From Siphonodentalium dalli (lineage: Eukaryota; Mollusca; Scaphopoda; Gadilida; Siphonodentaliidae): DNA of 64,000 nucleotides. Each line of letters opens with the position of its first letter. Position 1 is the stretch's first letter. A program made the position numbers and the translations under genes. The stretch covers positions 49,669,797-49,733,796 of the forward strand of contig CP136061.1 in assembly GCA_032622095.1 (NCBI GenBank), in the 5' to 3' direction. The notes beneath the pieces were generated by a model that was given only the letters and a program-made list of their open reading frames with translations, ran no database searches and was not told where the DNA came from. Below, one piece after another: positions 47,201 to 59,200 of this stretch.

Positions 47201-50200
47201 TCCCCGGCCAGTTCCCTGCATGTGGAGTAAAATGTGTCTGAATGTCTAAAATAATGGGCCGTAATTCTTAATTTGTCTGTAATAATATTAAAATAACTAC
47301 TTTGCGAAATCTCAAACTTCTATACAATAAATATTTGCGATTTAGTGCAAAGTTTTTCGATTTATATTAAACAAGGGTTTGCAATTAATTAAATCAATTT
47401 GCAATTAATACAGGGCTTTAACCGTATAAACATAAATCAGACATCTTCAACATGTCTGGGTGAACTCCAATCGCTCTATAATAGCACGGCCAGGCTAAAA
47501 TAGACCGGTCGGTCATTCACAGCCAGAATGCATGTGTGATGAGGGGAGAAAAATCTTTGGGATAAATCACAAAACGACTGTGAAGAATCACAAACACCTT
47601 TGCGATAACGGAAGTTGACTACCTCAGAATTAGTCATGATGACTCGTGGGACGGCACGGGTATAGTCAAAATGACTCCAAATATCCATCACTAACCCAAA
47701 GGTAGTCACATTGACCCGTTATTTTTCTCAGTGCTAGGCTGCTGAATGTAAATTTTCACAGCTGGTGAATATTAATTCCAGTTCGCTATTGCATGATTCA
47801 ATACCTTACTTTTATGACTGAATAAGAAAATCCGTTTACTAATTTTTAAAGAAATGGTTAAAAGATGGAATTCAGATCACTATTTGTTCTTATATATGTT
47901 ACCATTCAGGGTGCATTTTGTGGACTTCTATAAATCGTCAATTTTAGGCCTAAATAAGGCCTAACTATAAGGTCGTAACTCCATTTTGGCGGGAAATGAG
48001 TATTTTATTTCATTCGAATCGTGAGAAAAAATCCAATCCGATGGGCCAAACTGTTTTTGCATTGGATGGCAATTATTCTCACAAACCAGTGACACAAATG
48101 TCGTATCTCCAGCTATCTTCACAATTATTCGTGCTATAAGGTCGTATGTCGAACATCAGCCAATCGGATGCTTTATGTTGTCCACGTGACTTCTGTTTTG
48201 TGTTTGTAAATTCTCAAATGTGTGCTATATGGTCGTATCTCCAAGATATAGTCACGTGATCATTTGGTGATTTAAATTGTGTGATTGTTCCACAAATGTC
48301 TGCATAATGATGCACATGAGTGAATATTCATAAAGTGGAATGGCGTACGCAAAATGTGGTATCTCTAAACAAGTTATTGCTTTTTAAAAGAAAACGAGGG
48401 AGTAAACAGAAAAAATATGTGGTTCAATGGACAGCTAATGCCAGTTTTTATTGGGATAAATACAACAATACGTCATGCTTTGTCAACATTATGAGAAATG
48501 TTATCTGAAAACTTCAACCTTCATTTTCTCGGAAAGTTGAAAATGTGAGTTACGACCTTATAGTTCTGATGCGAGGAAATTTGGCCTAACAATATTTACC
48601 TTGACCTAAGTCAGTGCATTCTCTTATATGTGTGGCTCCCAATGAGAGACTTACATGTATAAGAGAATGCACTGGCACATAATATTTAATGCTGCACCAG
48701 CGCAGCTCTCATCATGAACGGGTTAAAGATAGTAATTCCTTCCTCCCAGGTTTATCTGAGTGTCGGTGATGGTTGCTGGCTATTCTCCCATTTAGACAAT
48801 GGAGTACCTTCGGACATGTTCACACGGCGATTCGTAAAACAACTTCCAATTAAAATCCTCAAGAAATTATTCGGACTCAAGCTGTGGAAAATACTTGATC
48901 ATAACAACTTCGGCTTGGATCCGAAGAAAGACCCGTTTGAAACACCGGTCATACAGAACAGTGAGATGTTATTCAAAATCGCCAACGGAGCTGTGAAAAT
49001 TGTTTCCAGGGTGGTGGAAATGAAAGACAGTAGTGTTGTTCTCTCTGACGGAGGCGTGTTGAACGATGTTGATCACGTGATCTTTGCAACGGGGTACTGG
49101 AAGAACGAAATTTTCAAAGACGCCGTGGAAATGGCTGGTGAGTTTAGTTTTAACCCTTTCATGGCGGGAGCTTCTTGATTTTTTTGCGAAAACCATGTGC
49201 CAATGCATTCTCTTATATATGCGAGTCGACCATAGGTCGCCTCGCATATATAAGAGAATGCATTGGACTAACAAATTATATATATTTTTTATAATTGTTA
49301 AAGAATGTTAGAAAAAATGATAAATAATTATAAAATTGCTAAAGAATATAAGAAAAATGATAAAAATTGTTGTAGAATGCACTGTAGAATGTAAGAACAA
49401 ATTATAAAAATTGTGTTCAAGTTCAAGTTCTTTATTTGTAAAAATATATCAACAATGGTAAAAATGTAACAAACAAAAAAATAATGATAATACATTACTG
49501 GGAGGTGGCATGACATCTGGTCGTCTTCCTGCCATCTCCCAGGAAAAATCTTCTTGCTCTGAGCTCCCCTGGTCAGTGGTCATACTTTGAAATTAAACTT
49601 ATGCTTAAAGATACGGGCGGTGTCGGCGGTGGGTATGCTGTTAAAATATTCACCTCCGCCAAACACCGCCATAAACAGAAAGGATAATAAAATATAGACA
49701 AACTTTGTTCTAATACCAATCAGAAATATGGCATAAACAGTATGTTATTGTTAATATGATTTCCTTTGTTATGTAAACAAAAGCAATAAAGGTTACGTTA
49801 CCTGGCTCTTGTTTAGATCCGGATATGGTAAACATAAAGAGCGTTATTATACTTCCATGGTGTAACCAAGGAAGTATATTGTTTTTCTATTGGGGTCGTT
49901 TTCCGTTTATTTGGAAATACTCAGAAACTAATTGCAGTAGGAACGCGAAACCTCTAGCGAATATGTAGGCATCTAAGGTCTACTAAAAATAAAGGTATCC
50001 GCATGTTGGACCAATGTTTCTTGACGGAGTTATGGCCATTTTACGATTATTTTTCACTATTGTTATTATTATACTGGACACTTTTGCAACGCCTTAATAT
50101 CTGAAAGTACGTGGAATATTGTCCGCGTTTCCTCTGCGGAGTTATCTCCATTTATCTAAAAAAATATGTCATTTTATTATCTCGGAAAATATAAGGAGTA

Positions 50201-53200
50201 GAGCATCGGAAATTGGACCGTATGCACACCTCGATATGCCCTACTGCCCACGGGCATCAAAACTTTTGTCCGCGATTTCCCTGCGGAGTTACCGCCCATA
50301 TAAAGACAACACCATACACCAGGATGTATAAACTGAGGTTTTTTTTTTTGTATAAGTCCAGCGCTATTATTTTTTTATAGCATATTCCTAATGGGAAGAG
50401 CGATTCGGATCCGAATATAGCGCTTAAAAGTTTGTTCTCCCAGGCATTTCCGCTATAGGGGGAACTGTAAAGTTGCACCTATTCTTCCCGCCAAATCCGA
50501 ACGGGCTAATTAAAGAGCAAGTTAATGCCGTAGCAGGTACATTGGGATACTGTATGTACGCCCCCAAAGTTTGACCGCTATCATTTAAAAGTAACCTGCC
50601 CAACGGAGAATGCGAGTCGGTGTGGGTTGAGTCTTTTGGAAAATTCCACCGAAAATCGCAAAGGGACAAAATTCAAACATCGAGATAAAATTTGTTTGAC
50701 GAGTACATCTGATGGGTAGTGTTGACGCGCATCTAGAGTGCGATTTTCTAATGTTGAGATGGAACGGTTTACTCGTGACAACGCTATATAAAATAAATAT
50801 ATACACTCAAGTGGTCTATCACTAACCTATTTTAGCCCCAAATCCAAACGGGCAAACGAAGGAGCGAGTTTAATGCAGGAACATGTACGTCGGTATACTG
50901 TAGGTACGCCTCCAAAATTTGACTGCTCTACTATAAATGCAACCTGCTCAACGGAGAACTTGCGTCGGGTGGGTGCAGACTTGGCAAATTCCACCGAAAA
51001 CAAATGCGGAAAATAACTCCAAAAATCAAACATTGAGATAAAAACTTGTTAACGAGTGGACGTGGTTAGAAGTATCCACGCGCAACTTTAGTATGATTGT
51101 ATAAGTTTTAGAGTTGACCGTTTACTCCTGGTAGCGTGTAACGTTGTTAACGGGTGATATATATTACTCAAATTCAAACGAACTCTTCTTGACGCCGAAT
51201 TCCAACGGGTTTAAATAGGAGCAATGCTAATGCAGGAGCAGGTACAAGGATATACCATAGGTACGACCCCAAAGATTCACTGCTCTACTTTGAAAGCAAC
51301 CTGCCCGACGGAGAACGCGTGCGCCCTGGGAGGGTCGAGCCTTTTGGCAAATTCCACCGAAATATGTAAAAGGGAAAAAATGGAAAATAGTGTTTTATAT
51401 TTTGAACACTGCATGTGTTTGGTAGTATATACGGACAACATTAGTTTTAGAGCGGACGGGTAAGCACTCAGCTAGCATTATCGATTGTGATATAGTTATC
51501 TCTCGATTACAGTTAACTCTATTACAAAGACGTTCATGACTAAAGTGTAGCGATGACGCACTGAAATACTAATTAATTAATTAATTAATTAACTAAGCGG
51601 TCTTTCCTCCGCCATTAAAACTAAAAGATTCTGAATCCGAAACTGAACGAACTATCCCATAAATGCGAAATAACAGAGTTATGGTACATTAATATGCTTT
51701 ACACCCTTTGATCAACATGTCGATTACGATATAACCAGACACGCCAAATTTCGTGACCGTTGAACAGGATTTGGACGTCCTGGGGGTTGTTATAATTAGC
51801 CCCAAATTGTATCCTTACCGAATAAAAATGAACCGATTGGCTGTGGTGAATGGTGGCTCAGTTGGTCAGGACCATGATGCATTAGACTGTCATTAATCAT
51901 CCACGCTGGGTCGAACCAAATGACATAAACCTTTGGAATATATATCTTATTTAGAAATGTCAATGCAAGTCCACCATCAGATCACAAAACACCAATATAC
52001 ATTCGCATGAAGATGAACATACCTATACCCATAACACACACATGGAATGGGATGCCATGGAAGTATATCTGATTCCATGGAATCTGACCTCTAGTTTGTT
52101 ACTGTTTTCCTGATATGGAAATAATAAAGAGCGTTTATATCATTTTTGTGTGATTAACCAATAGAATTGCGCTGTGTTATGTAAACAGAAGCACAACTTC
52201 TGTAACATGAGAAGGCTCTTGTTTACGTACACCACCGTACGTCTTGACGACAATATACTATTTACGCGCTGATTATGTTTGGCATATGAACAAACTCTAT
52301 ATATTTTAATATTCCTTCCGTTGATGGTGATTCGTACAAATATGAATATTTCTGCCACGAACGCCGCCCGTGGCTTTAAATGGCATTGTAACTTTTATCA
52401 ACAACATAATAACACTACTGCAATATTAATGGATAATAATTATTGCTATTTTTTCATTTAATGAAAATTGCTGAATGAAAATGAAAATGATAATGATGAT
52501 GATGATGAGACAGAACAAGTATCTGAATATCTAAACAGATATCAGTTTCCTATGATTTGTTAGTGATATGTTATGACTATGACTACCTCGTGACACGACG
52601 CATGGGCAGCAATCATGACAATATAAGGTTTTACATTCAACTTTTTCAAGGTAAGACTCGATTAATTCTAGTGTAACCTGGCGTTTAAAGTTGGTACGTG
52701 ACATAAGGGATTGTGAACATATGTCAACCTCTTTCCATTGTTTTGGGAAGATATGCAGTGGTAGGTTTTCATTGAATGTGGTTCTAGCCATAGTTCCATG
52801 AATATTTCCAGTTTGTCTAGTGATCATTGTTGGATTATTATATTTGTTGTAAGTGTCTAAAAGTGAGCTGGGTAAAATATTATTAACCAATCATGCATGA
52901 ATAGATAACATTTAATTATGTATATGTCCTTAATTATTAGAATCTTACTAAGTTTAAAAAGCGGGTCTGTGTGGTTATTGTATCTTACATTGTGGGTAGT
53001 TCGGATAGCTTTTTTCTGTAGTACGATCAGTTTATTGATAGTTTTAGCATTGCCCCAAATTTCAATACCATACACTATATGACTTTGAATAAGAGAATGA
53101 TATAACATGTGCATACATTTTTGTGAAAGGATATTTTTTGCACGATTAGTGGCACATAATGCTCGAGATATTCTTGTTGAGATAACAGATACATGGTGTT

Positions 53201-56200
53201 TAAATGTTAAATGTTCATCAATGTGAATACCAAGGAATTTGAATGTAGTTTCTCGAATATTATTGTCGATTCCTTCTATTTGATATATTATAAGATGGTG
53301 ATTATTAGAATTATGTTTACCACCTGCTGGTTGAGTAATGATATACTTGGTTTTCTTGGTGTTTAGTGATAGCTTATTTGCCTTACACCAATTATTTAAG
53401 CAATTTAATTGAGTACTTGTATGGAAAAAAGGAGATTTTACGTCATGATGAGATGAATATACTGTTGTGTCATCTGCAAATGGCAAAAGAGACAGTTTTG
53501 TACTTTTGTGCATATCATTGACATATACTAGAAAAAATATTGGCCCCAGTACAGCAGCTTGAGGCACCCCGATCATGTTGCGCCTCTTTGTGGAGACTGA
53601 TCCTTCAATGCCTACATATTGCATCCTGTCATTTAAGTAACTTCCAAACCAGTTTTTAACATTGCCCCTAATTCCGTAGTATTCCAATTTAGTTAAGTGA
53701 ATATCATGGCTTATCGTATCAAAAGCTTTTGAAAAGTCAATAAAAGTAGCTAATGTACAGTCCTTAGTTTTCTTATCAATATTACTTGCTACATCATTTA
53801 TAATTATAGGATGTATAGTGGAGCGACCTTTACGAAACCCATATTGGTGAATGTAGAACTAATCTTCAAATTATTCCGTCAAACGAATGCAAACCACTTT
53901 CTCTAGTACCTTTGAAAATATTGGAAGTATACTAATTGGACGATAATTTTCAACATGAGTTTTTTTATTGGGTTTGAATTGTGGTATAATTCTGGCTATT
54001 TTCATGTCACTAGGAACAACACCCTTTACAATTGAAAGATTTATTATACGGCATAGGGGTGTAGATATTTCACTTATAGTTTCTTCAAGAAGACCTGTTG
54101 TTATTCCACTATTATCATTACTAGTCTTATTTTTCATATTGTTCACAATATTATACAATTCTTCTATGTTTGTTTGTCTCACAAACATACTATTAGATGT
54201 TAGTTCATGAAGATAATGTGTAAAGTCGTGATCCACGTTTATGTCAATTTTTTCCGCTTCTCGCAATCCAATAGTTGGGAAGAAATTGTTGAATTCTTCT
54301 GCTATTTGACATCTGTTCTGTATGTGTTTGCCATCAATGTTAAAACTTTGGGGGTACTGCAGCTTTTTATTTGAATGCTGGATAACTTCCCTCAGAATAT
54401 CTCATGTTTTCTTCATATCACTTTTATACATATGTAGCCTACTATTATAATAATATTTTTTCATATATTTTTTGACGTGATTAAAGTATCGACCGTAGTT
54501 TTTGTAGTTTTCTATATTGATGCCTGTTGGAGACCTCAATTGTTTTCATATAATTTTCCTTTTTCTGTTGACGACTGCAATAGGCCTTTGGTCATCCATG
54601 GCTGTTGTTTTTGGTATTTTTTGTTAGTTTTGTTTTAGTGGAAAGGCAATGTCATAAGCATTTGTGTAAACTTCCATGATTGATTGCTATGACTCATCTA
54701 CGGATGAGGATTGCAAAATTAGTTCAAAGTCTGTAGATGATAGCAATTGCTTAAAACAAGATATGCTATCTTCATCAAATATTCTATGCCAAATGGAGGT
54801 ATCTATTTGGCGATAAAATGTTGCGAAGTGGTCACTCACATCTGTTATTATTATTCCAGATTGAAATTCATTAACTGGGTCGTTTGAGAGTATCTGGTCA
54901 ATAATGGTTGCTGAATGTGGTGTTACTCGTGTGGGTTTGAGAAAAGTGGGCAAAAAGCCATCTGTGATTACCGCAATAAATGCATTTGTTTTAACGTGTT
55001 GTCCAAGGTCAATATTATAATCCCCCATTAAAAACTTGTTTTGTGGTCAGACTTTATTCTTTTCATAATTTCTTTCATTGATTTAATAAATATGTCGATA
55101 TCTGCTTTTGGTTGAGAATTAGGTCTATAAATAATACCTTTATATAGGATTTCCTAGTTGATTCAATTATTTCAATGAAAAGAGATTTGAACACATGTGG
55201 GACAAAATCTGATAAGTCATCTCTAACCTTATAGTTTAAGTCGGATCTTATAAACATTCCAACTCCTCCTCTGGAATCGTCCTACACCTGCCTACATTCC
55301 CATATCAATGGATGGTACCCTTCCATAGAAAAATCAACATTATCTGGTGCTCTAATTATATATGTAAGTCCTATCAGTCCAAATTTTCTAGTATTATTTT
55401 GAAGTTCAAACATAAGTGTGTTGAATGAATCCCAATTAGCGTTAAGACTTTGACAATTTAGGTTAAACAAGGATATATAATATATCATATATTGCTCTTT
55501 GTTCTAGTTAATCTTTGGTATTCACCACGTGAATAGTAGTGGGTTGATGGTAAACCATTAATTGGGTTATCATCAAACTCTGATTTTCGACAATTTTAAA
55601 ATTTATGTTTCCTTGAAATTGAATTTGTTGTGATTCTCTATCTGGTTCAGCCATTATCTATATGTTTCCTTGCAATTGAATTTGTTGTGATTCTCTATCT
55701 GGTTCAGCCATTATCTATAGTAAATGAATGTAGTATGAAAAGAAAGTCAGCAACTGTAATTATGGTAAAATAGCATGCAATGTAGTTTATATGAAAATAA
55801 GAATGTGATCCATGTAAACCAAGGGAGCTCAAAGCCAGAAAATAAATATAATTAATAATGAACACAAAAAAATATTTGGCTTGTCACCAGTGTATAAACT
55901 GCTCCATTTATCTCTATCCCTAATCCCTAACCAGACTTTCACCAAACACATCATTTAATGTAACATTTGCTGATGCATTGTCTTTTAAATATTCATGAAG
56001 AGACAGCTCAATTATCTTATCCATAATCCAAATTGAAGTTCCATTATATGCTTTGAGTTGTATAGCTGTTACTGATAAAATTGATTTTAAATTACATTGG
56101 GAATAGGTGTGTTTCTTGTTTAGAGACATAGTTTGAGAGAACAAAAATGTTGTCACAATACATATATATAGTGCGCACATGAAAACCCTTATCTGGTCAT

Positions 56201-59200
56201 GAAAACACACATACCTTGGCTAAACACACTATAAATTTGCAAATGCATTGCCATTTAAATATTCTTAAAAGATATTTATAAAGAGACGGATATGTTACCT
56301 TATCCATTTGAATTTCACTGTTACTAGTTTTATTTAATAGAACTGATTTAAAATTACCTTGGACTTGTTGTTTCTTACTACAGAGACAAACTCTTGATAA
56401 ACAAAGCTAATTATGCGATAAATATGTATCTGCAGCTATAAAAGCTATAAAAGCCGAGACGTTACATCTTTCTGATATTGTCCATCCACTTGATATATGT
56501 ATAAATATACATGTATATATACTGGTATCCGTTAGGCCCCCAAACACCCCTTCTAATTAAATTCAAAAGTTGAAGGGGTGTACAAGGTGAAAACTATTTC
56601 GTTGAATGAGGTATGCTTTACCCCTATGGCATACTTCTGCTTGAACATTTTCGAAAGTTAGGAGTATTAAAGGGAGAATATCTCCAGTTGCACTTGGCAG
56701 TCTCAGCAACAGTGCAGAAACAGATATAAATATATGTCACATGTTAATGTTTCTCTTTGAGCTAGTTATTTCAGTTGACGATTTCACACATCTCATTCAT
56801 ATATATAATCATAGATTGATTTCTTAATTACAGTAATTAGGGTGTATTTTACATTTACATAATTTTATTTGTTTGATTGTCATTTGATTGTTTCATTCCC
56901 ATCAAGCCAAGCAAAATAGTAAATGGTAATGCAATGTGTCATTATATTTGACAGATAATTAAAATGAGTTCTTCTCTGTTTGAACAACGTTTTTCCCTCT
57001 ATGGTACAATTTTGTGTGCATTGATGCAAGGTCTGTGATAAAAAGATCAAATCACATGCCTGTACTTTAATAAATCAGTACATATACATGTCTGCGAACT
57101 TCAACCAGCTGTTCAAGTTATATATTGATTTAAACGACCACATAATTCATAAACTTCAATCAATTGTTGTTTATTTCAATACAAATTTGACATTGATACG
57201 GTCATATTCTTAGAGTCTTATAGATATGACCATCCGAACTAAAGTTTCAAATTAGTACTTTAACTAGCTCGACGAATTTAGTTCCCAGTTCGTTATTCAG
57301 CCTCTGATTCAAATCTTGTTAATTTCCAGTTCCTTATTCAGCCACAGATTTTTTTCGGCTAGCAATTTCTAACTGCTGTCTGTTTAAGCATGAAATTTTC
57401 AAGCGTTGATAATGTGACCAACCCACATACGTCTGGTTGTATTTTTATTTTATTTCAGGTGAAACATGTGCTGGTCTTCCTAAGCTGTATAAGCTGATCT
57501 TCCCAATTGCTAACTGCATGCCGACCATGGCTCTGGTTGGGACGATGGGAGCGGTACCCGTTGCCTTCCCAACATATGAGCTACAGGCGCGCCTAGCGGC
57601 TCGAGTATTCGCAGGAAAGATTGATTTACCCGGTCCAGACGAGATGAACCATGACTTAGTAAGGTCTGAAGCCATGATTGCCATACGATCACGTGGCACA
57701 AATTTGTACTGGGTGAGTATTGGGTTAGTTGATAGCCAGGTTTAGGTACACGTAACTTGTAGCGCGTGTTACTAAGACATTGCTATGGAGGTGCACTTGG
57801 TGAGAAAAGTCACGTGATTTTACGACCGCCAAACCTATTATACACGTTTATTATATCGGCTCAACGTCCAGTGAGCCATGTACATAACAGTCGTTGTTTT
57901 TTTGCCCACCACGTGCGTGCCATGTCAACAACATATACTAAGTTGAGCCCAATAGGAACGTGCTGTCATCAAAGGGGTCGTAAGTGAAACACTAGACAAC
58001 CTGATGAGTGATGTCACTTGCACGATAAATTCGAATGGCATAGGTCAAAAGAAAGGAAAGGGTGGGTGGCTGGGTTTCATAAAAACCTACATTCTCCCAT
58101 TTTCGACTCTTGCGAAAAGGCCTTGGACCTGTGTCGACTTAGTTAAGCCGCTTCGCCAAAATAGTTCCAGTCACCGACTGGGTGAATATGATAAGCATCA
58201 TGGTTAATATATATAACCTTGATGCTACCGATGTTTCGTGGTAACATTGTGAGTTAGCTGGGTAGTTGATGAGAGATTAGCTCGCATTGCGCCATCTATA
58301 TAGTGTTTTCTGTGATCGTGTTCTGGGTGTGTCAGTGGAGGCATGGAGTTTTATTTATAGAAATGAGATTAAAACGGATGTCTCATTGTTGGAGTATGTA
58401 AATTTTATGACTGCGTAATTGCTTTCGATATTTTGGTGTGAACAATGGCTGGACGACTCTTGAAGAGTTTATTGTGGGAATACACCGCATAATATAATGT
58501 CCATATGTAACTTTGCTGTACCGTGAACTGGGGGGTTTCGGCCAGCGAGGTGACTTCGGACAGTATGAATCTCTAAGGGTACAAATATCTAACGCTTTCT
58601 TATGACACATGCTTTTAAAACCACTTGTTTTTTTTTACTTGTCAGTCAACCCTGACCTTCGATTTAATGTTGTTTGAGCTCGAATACGTTCCAGATATTA
58701 CCGGGAACGGTCTGTAACGCAGTTGAAAGTTTTTCTTGTTTTGTTTTGAATGTACGTCAAAACTTGATGCCCTGATAATTGCATGAATTGAATGACACAT
58801 TGAAACCAAATTATGACGATAAACATGCATGTTTAATAATGAGGTCTAAAACAAGAAAAAATCAAACTCAACCTTTTGCTTTTTCGCATTGGAAACACCC
58901 TTTTGTGGGTCCTTAAAATTACTTTAGGTTGATTTAGGATACTAGCCCAGTGTAAGCATCTTCCTCCACGACCCCTAATATAGCCTATATATTCTATTTC
59001 ACTTTAAATGAAATGTGTCTAGTAATTATGTCTAAAGAAGGTATATGTTGTGCTATTCTTAAAGCCAACATAGCGATATTATGAGGCCCCCACCCCACCC
59101 CCCCCCCCCCGGAATACGGAATACCACTTAACACAGAGGGTGGAATACGGAATACCAGTTAACAGCCATATGGATAAATTTTCTATTGCCGTCATCCCAC

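Larger units (their letters stand above)
49495..52471. mobile_element. ~3-kb insert within the LINE 3' end
   Basis: Inferred because the LINE tail (left of 49495) and LINE body (right of 52471) are contiguous in the copy at 10740-10790. The left edge carries hairpin CTGGGAGGTGGCA / TGCCATCTCCCAG (49498-49510, 49530-49542). Near each end is a family F relative. The interior has a 3-unit ~350-bp tandem repeat and a tRNA-like block. No ORF with recognisable transposase. No clear target duplication. Confidence 0.6.
49268..55720 (-). mobile_element. CR1/Jockey-like LINE, nearly full coding region, interrupted by a 3-kb insert
   Basis: The body 52472-55720 and tail 49268-49494 join seamlessly when compared with the plus copy (...TTCATTCA + TGTATTATC...). 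Minus-strand order: [17 protein letters not shown] (duplicated, 55719-55604); APE-type endonuclease ([52 protein letters not shown]); RT ([66 protein letters not shown], catalytic [10 protein letters not shown]); thumb and C-terminal region. Frameshifts and stops (about 55260, 55075, 54680, 54400, 53870) inactivate it. The tail has AATAAA and GAACTT repeats, then minisatellite and module G. Confidence 0.8.

Noticed and set aside
48714-48749. Translation start of a separate gene at ATGAACGGG (48714)
   Set aside because: The frame runs through a CCCAG acceptor into FMO exon 4; the upstream part is repeat sequence and the exon aligns with FMO only from 48750.
51847-51920. Functional tRNA gene
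   Set aside because: A and B boxes are visible but the acceptor stem is poor and the anticodon loop lacks T33; kept only as a tRNA-like relic.
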